DNA of 64,000 bases. Origin: Siphonodentalium dalli (taxonomy: Eukaryota > Mollusca > Scaphopoda > Gadilida > Siphonodentaliidae). The first letter of the stretch is position 1. Every line of letters begins with the position of its first letter. Position numbers and translations under genes: made by a program. The notes under the pieces were generated by a model that saw only the letters and a list, made by a program, of their open reading frames with translations, had not been told where the DNA came from and searched no databases. This document shows positions 11,949 to 44,200 of the stretch, piece after piece. The stretch spans positions 202,390,978-202,454,977 of the forward strand of contig CP136066.1 of the NCBI GenBank assembly GCA_032622095.1, given 5' to 3'.

Positions 11949-14900
11949 TTGTAGAATTTCAAGGATTATGAGGAGGTACTAGTACATGTAGGTGGACATA
12001 TTTCATCCATGGTTTACATTTAGGGTTTTAGATCTCACATGTTATATTAGCTTATAAGGAGGGCCTGGGAATTTTCCAAAATTCAAAATATTTGTTCGAG
12101 CTCACTGTCAAAGCAAGCACATGTGAAGCAATGAAAAATCATCCTAGTGCTGAGTACGTGCCTCCATAAATCTGATATAGAATTTTTTTTAGCATACATG
12201 TAACTCGCAGACTTGTACCATATACATGTACCTCGCAACCATGTAACACTAAGAGTGCAGTGCATTTCTCATCGATCACGCTAATGGGCATATTGAAAAC
12301 TTTTCTGAATGTGAAAAATTAATGATTAACGATTAATCATTCAGAGATATCATAATATACATGTATGTTTGTCCAGGCATTCTTGAAATGTACTTGCAAA
12401 GTACAATAATTTGTCCACCTGGCAATTGCACCCAATTTGCCCCAGTACCAGGGACGTGGCAACAGGGTGATTGGGGGGGGGGAGTATCTTGTTCTCATTG
12501 CTTGATTTTCGAACCAGAAATTACAAGTGCCCATTTAGTAGGAAATTTCTATTTTTAGACTAACAGTAGCATATGTTTCTATGTCATTTTAGCACTGCTG
12601 CACGTTTCCAGTACCTGCAAATCAATTATATTGAACTTCCTTCCGTATTCATGTTTCAAAATTAGTTTTTTATCCAGCCAGAATGCACTTTTGAGATATC
12701 AACCCATATATAGAATTTGAGTAGTTTTTAGTACATGATACATGTACCTATGAAAGGGAGAAAAAAAAAATATATATATTCAACCTCAAGGCTCAATCGT
12801 ACTAAAATCAATTGTTTTTGTGCGTGAAGTGACCAGTTAGTATACTCAGGCATTACGCCAACCTGGGAAAGGTACCGTTCTGCTAACTTTCTACTAAATT
12901 TCAAAGAAATCAACGAAACCACTTCATAGAAAATATCGTCTGAACTACGATCAACTGTAAATATTTACATCTCGATTCGGGACGCAGCTATCGACAATAA
13001 AAACATACAAATGATTTCTCCATCGAGAGTCATTGCATTGAATTAAAATAACAGAATGACGATGTGCGTTGTCAATTTGGATTAATATTCGTAAAAAATA
13101 ACTATGGTACTTTGAGCAAGATTATTCTCTATTTCTATTTGATCACCCAACCGAAGTGTTTCACATCACTTTAATAATCATTCAGATTCTATATACAATG
13201 AAGATCTGCATAATTTGTTCACATAAAAGCAAAGAGAAATAGATATAACAACATAGAGATAATATATAGAGCATATATCGTTAAAGGAGGTGCCACAAAT
13301 AGATGTGAGCTAAAAAGCTTTTTGTACCAGAAAAATGACTCTGAAACAGAGTATATCTGCAATATTATGCCATTGTTTTGGCATTCAAATGTGAAAAACT
13401 ATAACTTCAACAGTATCATTAGGCAGCCCATTATGATAAGTGACATACCGTTAAGAGCCAAGGAGCTATGCTTTAGATTAATGTTCACTGTATCGTTTGA
13501 AAAATGTCCGCTAAAACGTGTCAGTTTTTCTTGGGAGCCAGTCGCCATATTTCTATTGTAAACACATGTTCATGATGTTGTTGTCATGTTTTAATTCACG
13601 GCAGGTACATGAAAATCGACCATAAAAGCAATTCGATCATGCAATCGGGCAAGTTTATGATATGAAATCGATGCTTTCAGTTTATTTAAGTTGTTGGAAT
13701 TAATTTAGCTGCTTGATTACCCACGATTTATGAAGTTTTGTGCTGTTTAGAGATGGGAAATGTTGATATTTTATTTTTATAATTACCAGTCTATAGTCGA
13801 AAGCGAGATTACAAGATGTCGTATTATTACGCAAATCACATAAATAGAAAACTTACATGTTTCAGAATATTGTATTATTCTAAAATCAAATAGCCTACAT
13901 GTATATAAAAACATATTTATGAATAGGAAAGTACCGTATTCCGACGAAATATGTCATATTTTACGACGGACTCCTTGTGCGAGTTCACTTCCGGTCAATT
14001 CTATTTTGGTGCACTGGGAGAAAAACATGGTGGAGAAAAAAATACGTTTAATAACATTTGAATGTAAATTAATCGAGAAATTGTCGGTTATCAGGTACAA
14101 TCATACCGGTATAGCTTATAACCCATATATATTGATGGGCATAATCAAAAGCTTGATCCCATGCGCGATTGTCTATACTGATCGATTTCCATTCGTAATC
14201 GTATTCTAGTATTGACGGATGGGTTTGTTTGTAATCATGGCCGCCCCGCCCCCCATGGCATGTGTATCGGCTATCGCAAAATAATGTTAGGATATTATGG
14301 TCTCCCATACCAAGAAAAATAGTTCCTAAGAATGTAAACAATGCAAATGGAGGACATTTTGCCATTATTCAGGATGACAGTACTATTTTCACAGGCAGGG
14401 TATTTGGGAAAGTTCTTGTTTTTCCTCAAAATGATGTCTCCTTGTCTCTAGCCAGATTCTTATAGGACCATTTTGACTGTTCAGTTTGTTAACCATTGGA
14501 ACTGGAGAAACGCTGTTTGGGGACATGATTTTTTGTCACTCTACCACGAGTAAATTCTAACAGCTAAAATTTCTCTACTAATGACAAGATCTTTGTTTAT
14601 TATTGATTATTATGTGTGAAAAATATGAAGTTGATCCATTATATGGCCGGTGAGTAATTATTGATCATCTGGAGGTAGGGTGCAATCCGCAGTGGCCATC
14701 TTGACCAAACTTTGCCATCCCCTCAAACTCGACATAATTGTGGATTGTTCTGATATTCCACAGGATTCATGAACGTGTGTAATGACATGTTGCGGTCACA
14801 TACTATGGTAGACATGTCTGCCAGTGTTTACGTTCTGTTATTTGTCATTTTAAGGATAAATGACACATTGGTGAGTGGGTGGTTTCATACTTGTATTAGT

Positions 14901-14964
14901 ATTTAGTTGATAAATACATGTGCCTTGGTCATAATTGTTACTTTTATTGAAAATCTACTCGCCT
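11949..14964. other. intergenic sequence, nothing recognised
   Basis: No reading frame with recognisable motifs and no RNA gene is visible. It contains a G run at about 12,473-12,482 and scattered TACATGTA words. Confidence 0.5.
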
Positions 14965-15026
14965 ATAGCATTTAGACCCGATGGCACTAGAAATGTATTT
15001 CATCATTTCTAGTGCCACACGGCCCC

Positions 15027-17518
15027 CCATACCCTGCGTTGAGGTATCTATTTCACAACATTTTTCAACTAAACAATGAATGCTGGCCTTACTATCTCAC
15101 CATATATTTTCAGTCGGTACTCCCCGCCACAAGTTGACGCCAAAAGTTCCCTGTGTCGGTGTATCTAAATCCTTTAATCGGACATTTTTAAACTGTCTAA
15201 TGTTGGTGACCTCGATAAGTCGTCCACCTTCACGTTCTTGTTGACATTTTACACAAGGCCACGTGCTCGGAAGAACTACTGGGTAATTTACTTCGTCCGG
15301 TTTGGCCTATAGTCCATTTCACGAATAACTATTGACTGTTGCGTTCAAGCTGCAGACATAGTTTAGTCTCCGCGCGAAGAGATGTCGTAACGCTGCGGCT
15401 GCAGGCACGTGTATTTTTTTAAATAAAATATTTTTTTATAGAAGTGTTTTGTAATAATAATAAATAATAATAATTCATTCTGGCTTGACCTAGACCATTT
15501 TCAAACGAATATGGACATTTATGTTTCTCAGAATAATGCAGAATTAGCTGTAACCTACAAAAATCTAAAATAAATATGTATATATAGGAGGTATCAAATT
15601 TGCTTCTAAAATAAATAAATACGACATTGCTTCACATTCCATGTAGGTGCTAGCAGGGTAAGTCCTGTGTAGGAGACTGAACTCAGGATGGAGCTTATGT
15701 TGCGTTCTGGGACGGAAAGTATCCAAACACAGCGATCTGTAAATGACCAAGCTGAAAAGTTTTCGCGATCGCCGCACTGTTTTATTTTTTATTTACGCTC
15801 GCTATATAGTCAACAAAACTCAAATAAAATCACGTCATGTTGCATTATTATGGTTTATTTCTCCATTATACAGCACATAACATGATTTAAGTGTCATTTT
15901 CCGCCTTAGTTTTATCCAACTTGGTTCTGCTTGGTATTTCTACGCACCCCTGCATGCTTATCGTCGGCATGCATTTTCTATGGGATATTTAGAACGGGTC
16001 TATAAAACTAATTAGGCTATAACTTTGTTATCTTTCATATTTTCCGTGAAATTTCAAATATGTGCCAGGGACATATATCCCGTCCGGAATGTGCATAAAC
16101 ATTTCCAGTTTCTTATCGTATTTTTATTTATTTTATGCGACAAAATTGTCGTAAATGTCAGAAAACCAAACTGACCATGCAGTCTATGTTTTGCGTTATG
16201 AGCCAACGCTCGATGAACATCTATATATAGTTTTATTGAGATTTTTTGACGTCCCTTTATACCCATAATCACTCAAATGAGATGTCTCTCACCCACCACA
16301 CGATTTTTTTAAAGTGAAATTATAAGAAGTGAGATTGTTTTATCGGTTAGCAGATACATTTCCGGATAAAACGGAGTGATCTTCATATCCCGTATATTCA
16401 GGAGATGCATCTTTCAATGATATATGTAATTTTTGTTTTGCTGATATATACAAAAAATATCAAAAATCGACATCCCTGTACCCCGTCATTACCGTCATGC
16501 GAAAATTTGAAGCTATTAAAGTTGTCCGTTTGTTAGACAAAAATGAAACTTATAGATTTATATCAATGTTCCATGCTTGTGTCGAATAGAAACCAGGTCC
16601 ACATTTGTCAAGCCTTGAGTGCGTGGATAAATGATGATCACACTTACTCCGCTTATTTCTCGGCCAGAAATATGTGTTTTGAACTTTTGATAACAATTTA
16701 TTTGAGATAAAAACTGCTGCGGGCATGTCAGTCGGTGTGAACTTATCAGTCGCTGGGCATCGTGCATGGTTCAATAAGATCTAGTGATCGTTCCTTCGTC
16801 CATACAGATGACTTAAATATTCCATTGTCCGATCTAACAACAAATTTGTCGAAAATGTCCAATTTAATGTCAGTTTGCATACCAAGCCAATAAAAAGAAA
16901 CAAAATACGATGAATACTAATAGGTATCATGTCTATGACACATGCATGCAGCCATGGCGATTGGCGAACATCTACCAAAGCCACATATACCATAAAATGA
17001 GATTTTGTATGTAGGCCTTCCTAGCTATAGATATGCAGGTAAATCTTCAAGGCCTACATAATTACTAACATTTAACACTATGCTGTAATACTATATACAC
17101 AAGACAGAAGTTATATTGTTCGCTTGGTTCAACTAGGATGTTTCACTATATTACACACTCACACCGTTGTAATGGTTTGCTATAAACAATAAAATCTTGA
17201 AATCAGTTTAAAACGGTTATTCGTGAAATGGACTATAGGCCAAACCGGACGTAGTAAATTACCCAGTAGTTCTTCCGAGCACGTGGCCTTGTGTAAAATG
17301 TCAACAAGAACGTGAAGATGGACGACTTATCGAGGTCACCAACATTAGACAGTTTAGAAATGTCCGATTAAAGGATTTAGATACACCGACACAGGGAACT
17401 TTTGGCATCAACTTGTGGCGGGGAGTACCGACTGAAAATATATGGTGAGGTAATAAGGCTAGCATTCATTGTTTACATGAAAAATGTTGTGAAATAGATA
17501 GTTCTACACAGGGTATGG
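15027..17518. mobile_element. 2.5 kb element with ~300 bp terminal inverted repeats
   Basis: 15,027-15,329 and 17,215-17,518 are inverted copies, roughly 90% or more identical by eye. Key paired blocks are CCATACCCTG, TCTATTTCACAAC, TCAGTCGGTACTCCCCGCCA, CACGTGCTCGGAAGAACTAC and CCATTTCACGAATAAC. The ~1.9 kb centre is AT-rich and has no transposase-like frame, so the element is non-autonomous. Just outside each TIR lies a small stem-loop (14,982-15,015 and 17,541-17,575 region). ATAGCATTTAG at 14,965-14,975 and 17,579-17,589 may be the true target-site duplication, which would make the element about 2.6 kb with diverged outer ends. Confidence 0.75.
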
Positions 17519-17589
17519 CAGGCGGTCAGCCGCCCTAATGGGCAGTTTGAGCTGATCATTAGGGCGGCGTAGTGTCTAATAGCATTTAG

Positions 17590-18606
17590 GGCTAATGTTG
17601 GAACTTACAAGGCGTAAACATTGATAGTAAGTTCCAATGGATCCAACGATTGTGATGTTGTCGTACATGATATCGTAAGTTGTTCGTAAAGCATGTGATT
17701 GACTTCCCTACAATCATACCCAGCTATGATTTTTACATACATACATGTACGACAGCGATTATGCCACAATTAGTGGAAGTAGCCAAGGATATGCCACGAT
17801 TTTGCATCTAAAATAAAACAGTGCTTGATAATATTTTTTGGCTTGCAACATTGTCATGAGCATGCGCAATTCAACTACTGCCTACTGGTTACTTCCTTTA
17901 TCGATAATGGAAATTTTTCCACTTACGACAGCTGCTTACGATTGAATCGTGGTCGTCTGAACGTTCACCAATTGACTGTTTTAACTTTTAGCCCAATCGT
18001 TGAATCGGGCCATTATATATCGATCCGTTGTTTACCCAGAACTGTTTATGTACAGTGACTGTGGTTGGACACACAAAATTTTTCTTCTCACATTAATCAT
18101 TACTAATAAAAAAGACACTGACACTTTACTAATAGTAGGCCTAATACTATTATTTTTAGGAAATCTACCTTTCCAATATTCGAGGTACATGTATCACCCA
18201 TGATCACTTCATAATTGGACGTTAAATGTCATATTTCCTATAAAAACCTCATGCATATGTGTTCATACGATAGTACAAAAGAAACTTACCATGGGAACGA
18301 ATGCAATGTCATATTTTAATCATCTAAATCCAACACAGAGAAGTTCCGACCGCGTGGTGACGGTCCGGGCGCGGATACAGGACTTTTCGTACCTGGACGT
18401 TTCGTACCATCTGGTACCATCTGGTCGTTTCGTAGCGTACTGCCAGAGACAGAAAGACGTGGTTCCAACCTTGCTATTTCCACTGAAGTGACTGGACAGT
18501 TATCGAGAAAAGTCCGCCGTTAAAGTTCGGAATATTTTCAAACAGAGTTTAAACAACGATCACGTGGCATGCAGTTTAACCAATCAGGAATACGAACCGT
18601 TTAACA
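17590..18606. other. intergenic sequence, nothing recognised
   Basis: A GC-richer patch at 18,340-18,490 is open for about 66 codons on the plus strand but has no recognisable motif or splice context. I do not call a gene. Confidence 0.45.
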
Positions 18607-19645
18607 CGAACATGACATATGGAACTTATTCCCGACCCCAAATACCACCAAGAATCACCCCGACCCCCACCCACCACCCCAGGGGGTGTTTCTATGTGGT
18701 ATTTGGGGTCGGCCACCCACTCATGCCGTCAAATCGGTCGAAATCCTTGCCGTTCTCGAGAATGGTCCATACCCCATTTTCACCCCTCGGGATGGCACCC
18801 CCCGGGGTGATGGTGGGGTCGGGGTGTTTCTATGTGGTATTTGGGGCCGGCCACCCACCCATGCCGTCAAATCGGTCGAAATCCTTACCGTTCTCGAAAA
18901 TTGTCCATATCCCAATTTTCACCCCTCGGGGTGGCACCCCCGGGGGTGATGGGTGGGGGTCGGGGTGTGTCTAGGTGGTATTTGGGGCCGGCCACCCACC
19001 CATGCCGTCAACTCGGTCGAAATCGTTACCGTTCTCGAAAATTGTCCATATCCCCATTTTCACCCCCTCGGGGGGGGGGGGGCACACCGGGGGTGATGGG
19101 TGGGGGTCGGGGTGTTTCTTGGTGATATTTGGGGGCGGCCACCCACCCATGCCGTCAAATCGGTCGAAATCCTTACCGTTCTCGAAAATTGTCCATATCC
19201 CAATTTTCACCCCCTCGGGGTGGCACCCTCCGGGGTGATGGGTGGGGGTCGGGGTGTTTCTAGGTGGTATTTGGGGTCGGCCACCCACCCATGCCGTCAA
19301 CTCGGTCGAAATCCTTACCGTTCTCGAAAATTGTCCATATCCCAATTTTCACCCCCTCGGGGTGGCACCCCGGGGGTGATGGGTGGGGGTCGGGGTGTTT
19401 CTAGGTGGTATTTGGGGCCGGCCACCCACCCATGCCGTCAACTCGGTCGAAATCCTTACCGTTCTCGAAAATTGTCCATATCCCCATTTTCACCCCATCG
19501 GGGTGGCACCCCCGGGGGTGATGGTGGGGGTCGGGGTGTTTCTTGGTGGTATTTGGGGCCGGCCTCCCACCCATGCCATGAAATCGGCCGAAAGCCACAT
19601 TTTTGAAAATAAAGAATAGGGAATAAGTTCCAAATGTCATGTTCG
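18607..19645. mobile_element. TIR-bounded ~141 bp minisatellite, about 6.5 copies
   Basis: The ends are inverted copies: CGAACATGACATATGGAACT at the left and AGTTCCAAATGTCATGTTCG at the right. Between them GTGGTATTTGGGG-type unit starts fall at 18,696, 18,834, 18,975, 19,122, 19,264, 19,405 and 19,546, so the period is 138-147 bp. The units are rich in CCCC/GGGG and contain CACCCCTCGGGGTGGCACCC-type palindromes. The left flank carries an inverted partial unit. Long reading frames on both strands are a by-product of the repeat. The layout resembles non-autonomous elements with core tandem repeats described in bivalves (for example Pearl-type), but family membership is not established here. Confidence 0.8.
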
Positions 19646-19649
19646 TCCA

Positions 19650-19800
19650 TTTAACTACCTATGTAAGAATCTTTGCTACCTAATCAGTATTTAAAATACC
19701 AGCTCCAGGTAGCTAAAGTGACTAGGAAAAGTAGCTAAAAAAACTAGGAGAGTAGTGAAAAAATTTTAACTACCCAAATCTATCTACTTTTTTTTTAGTG
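19650..19800. repeat. second AACTACC/AGGTAGCT repeat block
   Basis: TTTAACTACC, TTGCTACC, AGGTAGCTAAA, AAGTAGCTAAA and TTTTAACTACCC recur. It is related in style to the block at 1-235. Confidence 0.45.
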
Positions 19801-20132
19801 TGTATTCCAATACCATATATAAATATCTAAACCCCATCATATGTATACATCTTACAAGGCCCATTTATGACACATATAGGGAGAATGACACATGGAAATC
19901 ATGTGCTTACTGTCGTTCTCCCTTTCGATACATTAATGTTATATATACATCGGTGGGACACAATTTAAGGAATGTTTTAATATGACTAACCATTCTTCAG
20001 TCGGCCATTATTATTTTCACTTCATCACTTTAGGTCACGATAGATGAATTTTATTTCATATTTGTTTTTAATTGAACTATCCACTTGATCTCATAACCTG
20101 TTGAGTATGGCGTGCTCGTGAGGAATATCTAC

Positions 20133-39321
<19,189 letters not shown>

Positions 39322-39668
39322 TCTCTAAAGTTTGCACCCCTGAAGTACATGCAGTTAGATCGATATATTTATTGCAATACGACAAGGTATGGCAGTTGCA
39401 CAAATGAAAATATATATAAACACCCATAATTATATATCATAAACAACATAGTAAAAAAAATATAACATGATTTATTTTTCTAATACTGATCACGACACAA
39501 ATTGATGTGGACAAAAGTGATAACTGAAAATTCACTGAAATGAACCAAAAGTACTAAAATAGGACTAGCCGAAAACGTATATGAGTATAAATGAGAACTG
39601 ATTTGCATACATTGTCTTATTTTGAAACCACAAATGTGTACAATATTAAAAAAGTACACAGTTCTAGC

Positions 39669-39978
39669 CAAACTCCAGGCAGAGTTATCTCCCATTGCTC
39701 CTCTGAGATACCACTGCCATAAGGACATTTTGTAAGGATTTCTTACGTGTTCTTAGTTCTTATGTTTTAGGATTAAAATTGTCTATGTCTGGCTCAGTCT
39801 ATATTGTTCCTATCAATACATAAAGAATTACCATTAATGCAAACTTTTGGTGGTCAAAATAAGATAATAGGTGACTAAATATAGTTATGTAAAAATAGAT
39901 GTATCGGTCTGCAAAGTACCATCCTGTATGGCAGTGCTATATCGCAGTGCTAACATAGAGGGCGCTGCATGGAGTTTG
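39669..39978. mobile_element. MITE with CAAACTCCAGGC end and 9 bp TSD, copy 1
   Basis: The ends CAAACTCCA and TGGAGTTTG are inverted. The flanking AGTTCTAGC at 39,660-39,668 and 39,979-39,987 is a perfect 9 bp target-site duplication, typical of Mutator-like elements. It lies just upstream of the sulfatase start and is about 85-90% similar by eye to the copy at 48,506. Confidence 0.85.
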
Positions 39979-40067
39979 AGTTCTAGCAGCTAATCACCAT
40001 TGTGACTCACGATATTATATCATTCCGACTTTGGTTCTATTCGAAACCTTCGCGAATTAGGTTCATG

Positions 40068-40549
40068 CAGGGTTCACGCTGCCACTTGCCAAATTTGTCA
40101 ATGGCAAAATTAATTCACATTTGGCAAAAAGTATTTTCATTTGGCAAAGGTTTTGGCAAGTCACTTTTTAATTCCTCAAAAATATTGAAAAATATTGGTC
40201 AATCAATACCATTCATTTCAGGAAACTCTCACAGTATAATTATATTAGTGGTATTTTATAAGGTCTAGGAAAAGTTAACACCTCTATTAAGATGCAATTA
40301 ATCTGATAGCATTAATATTGATGGGTGAGGGATTACCCGTATTTAGTGTGGTGGTGTTTACATAGCTAATCCTCTTGGAATGTGCCCTTCTGATGAAGCA
40401 ACCCTTCTACAATTTAATTGTTCGGTGATTGGTTTATTGTTGTTGCGGAAAATTATACTCTCAGGGATAGCATTTGGCAAATTCTAAAATAATTTGGCAA
40501 AAAATATTTTCATTTGGCAAAGGTAAATTTTGGTCCAGCGCGGACCCTG
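40068..40549. mobile_element. hAT-like MITE with 8 bp TSD
   Basis: The ends CAGGGTTCACGCTG and CAGCGCGGACCCTG are inverted. GGTTCATG is duplicated exactly at 40,060-40,067 and 40,550-40,557. CAGGG termini with an 8 bp TSD are the hAT hallmark. The interior repeats ATTTGGCAAA many times and has no transposase. Confidence 0.85.
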
Positions 40550-41239
40550 GGTTCATGTGAAATAACATAAAAGTCTATAAAACAACTATCATCAACAAGT
40601 ACACATGCACAAATAGATTAACTTGGTTCTTATTTTCAATATTTAATAACTCTCTAATAATGAGATTTTTCATGTCAAAACAATCGTTATGTAAACATTA
40701 TACTGTCACCATAGAATTACCGATAAATGTCCAATAAGTCAATAAAATATCAAAGTTTAACCAAAACTTGCCTGTAAACATTGGAAAATGTCAAAGCAAT
40801 GGAAAATATTTTGAAAATAATATTCGGACTAAAATATATGAACCAATTGCTACGCGATTAGCGATGTTTGATTACAAATCATCAATGTAACAGTTCTGTT
40901 TACATAACAATGGTTTTAAACTTTATTTATAATGGAGAACTATCACTAATGAATATAAGAACAAAATTGATCTATTTCTCCATGTTCTTCTTGGTGGTGA
41001 TGTTTTTACAGACTTTTATATTTTTTGCACATTTACCCCCAATAATGCCGTGTGCTTACGAGTTGCTTTGAATTGATACTTTACGACCGTAATTTAATCA
41101 CAAAGCGATCCAATTGGTTATAATTTAGTTTGTAACGCTTCTTGGAAATTCCGTGTCATTCCAAAATGGGAAATGTTTATATAATATTCATATGATATGC
41201 ATGTATATGTCTAAAGTGATGGCATGGTTGGCATCATGC
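40550..41239. other. intergenic sequence, nothing recognised
   Basis: AT-rich and without motif-bearing frames or elements that I can delimit. Confidence 0.5.
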
Positions 41240-44200
41240 AGGATAGGATAGGATAGGATAATTTATTTACAATATACATGAATTATACAATGGCAGAAAT
41301 ACATAATAAGGTAAAGCAGTATATTGTCGGGGGTAGCCTAGCCCTATCGGGCTGTCTTCCTGCTACCCCTTAATACAGGTATCAGTATAAATAATAGAAT
41401 AGATGCTTGTATCCATATCCACGCACACGTACAGACTGTAATCATATATAAAACTTTGTAGAATCCAGTACTTAGGGCATATCAAAAACAAGTATTGGTG
41501 TGGTTGTGAGCCAATCCAGACGAGTTATAAGATCGAAAATGTATTATCTCTCCATATGAATGTTTTGAACTGTTCAGATTTCTAAACATATGACAGTTTC
41601 GGTTCCAGTTCCAGTTCCATGTGTTTATTAGGAACTAAACAGTTAGTTTTTTGTTGCTACAACGGATTCAGGCGAGAGATACCACCATCTTTAGTTCGGT
41701 AAACACAATGAGGATCTATAAAGATCGCCGGAAAGTCTCTTTGTTGAGTGAGGTTTTGGGATAATTCAGATTAACAATGTTACATATATGTAATGTTATA
41801 TGTATGTCTAGCGGTATAGGGTCATTGCCACGTTAGAGTAATCATAATAATATACGGTAGCATCTATGACGTATGGTAGTGTATTGGCATGTTAGGGACG
41901 AGAATGCGATGTGTGTCCACTTGCAGGTGTGAAGAACATTATTCGAGCAGAGTTAGGATTATGCATCGCGTATGACAATTAATGTTCGTAGTATTATAGA
42001 GCACAATCGGGACATCCTTTGTTTTTACAGCGTACATTTTCTGGGTAATTTCTCAGCATGGCTATCTGTAAGCGCTTCTTCAATTTGTGCCTGCTTTGGC
42101 AAGAAGTATAGACTTTTTCCATATTGTTTCATGTTGTGGGGAAGGCGTGGTGGGGTAGATTTCCTGACCAGTTAGTTCTAGGAAGTTCCAACAGTACGGG
42201 ATTCGGCAGTCTGGGTGAACGTCGACTCTATATTTGTAATGAATATTTAGGTATGAGTTTACTCAGACTGGGGATTCGGGTGTCTTGGGGTTGATATTGC
42301 TCGTTTGTTGTACATCATTCCAAAAGACGCAGTTGGACGGTTATAACACCAGTCATGCATGGAAATTGAGGAATTGAGAATGTGTAAGTCATATATTTTA
42401 AAGATATTCTCTCTTTTAAAGAGTGGATATGTGTGACTTCTGTACTTCTTATTGCATATTATACGCAATGCTCGTTTTTGTAGTAGGAATATTTTCTTGA
42501 CTTCCGGAACATGACCCCATATTTGGATACCATAAACTAAGTGGCTTTGAATCAGTGCATAGTACAATGTTTTCAATGCTTTACTTGGGAAAAAGTTTTT
42601 CACCTTATTGATGCAGTAGATTGCATGTGATATTTTGGAGCAGATTACGGATATGTGCTTTTTGAATGTCAAGTTCTCATCAATGTGGATACCTAAGAAT
42701 TTTGTCGAGGATTCACGCCCAAGATTTCCTATTCGGTTCAATTCAGTGTTATTTAGCTTTAATTTCAAAGTATTCCATTTTTTGTCATTGTTTTGTGGGT
42801 GTAAAAGCATATAATTGCTTTTATTAATATTAATTGAAAGTTTATTGCAGCAGCACCAATCGGATACATTGGCTACTGAATTCATTGTTGACATAACTTT
42901 GTACTAGTTCGCCATCTTTACCGCTTGTGAACAGTGTGGTGTCATCGGCATACGATAAAATGTCCATTGCTGTAGAATTTACCATATCATTCACGTATAT
43001 TAAGAAAATAATCGGCCCAAGAATTTAGCCTTGGGGTACCCCACAGGATGTATTCATTGGGCTAGAGGTACTTCCATTATATTCAACGTATTGCCTCCTC
43101 TCATTCAAATAACTATGGAACCATGACATTGCTACACCCCTGATGCCATAGTGGTCAAGTTTCGATATAAGTATGTTGTGGTCGATTGTATCGAATGCTT
43201 TAGATAAATCAATAAATACAGCTAATGTGGAATCCCGTGACGGTGTATCGTTATTTTTAACGACATGATCTAGAAGGTGCATAATTGGATGAAATGTTGA
43301 GTGATTTGGTCTGTTGGTGTTTATACAAGATTTCTTGTTTATTTAGAAAATCTACTAGTCGTTTTTGCATTATTTTTTCAAGCAGTTTAGAGAACGATGG
43401 CAGGATACTGATTGGGCGATAGTTTGTTATTTCCTTAGAATTATTTATTTTAGGAATGGGGACTACTTTGGAAATTTTCATTTTCCTTGGGAATATTCCC
43501 TCTTCAAACGATAGATTAAATATATGCTTAAGTGGTGGGGCTATTATGAAGATACTCTCTTTCATAAGTGCGGTCGATATTCCGTTGTGATCTTTGCTCA
43601 TTTTCCCTTTCACAGTATAACATGTCAATATTATTTCCTGTATCGATGTTGGTTCAATTTCGAATTCCTTTGTTCGCCTATTTCGAAGGTAATCAGTGAA
43701 ATTTGCATCATTTCCAGTGTGTATAGGGTCGCTGGTGTTTCGACCGATATTTGAAAAGTAGTCATTGAATTTTTCGGCTATTATGTTCGGGTCAGATAGC
43801 TCTGTATCGTTATCTTTAAATGTCTGTGGGTAGTTACATGATTTTTTAGTTTTATTGATGGCGTTTTTAAGAATTTTCCATGTGTTTTTTAAATCATTCT
43901 TATTTTTTTCTAGACTATCGCAATAATAATTATTTTTACATTTCCTTATTAGTTTGTTATATAGTTGACGATAATTTAAATAGGTGATTTTATTTGTTTC
44001 TGAAGGTGCCTTTAGTTTATTAGAGTATAATTCTTGCTTAGTAATAGAGGATTTGATTAGTCCAGATGTCATCCATGGTTCGCGCTTTATATATTTTTTG
44101 GGTACATTTCGTGTTATTTGTGGAAAAGCTAGATCATGCGCGTTCATATATATGTCTAAAAACAATTCATATGCCTTATCGGGGGAGTTACAACTGAGAA

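Noticed and set aside
18564-19650. Several overlapping 60-170 codon frames on both strands
   Set aside because: They are by-products of the GC-rich ~141 bp minisatellite, which repeats the same peptide in different frames.
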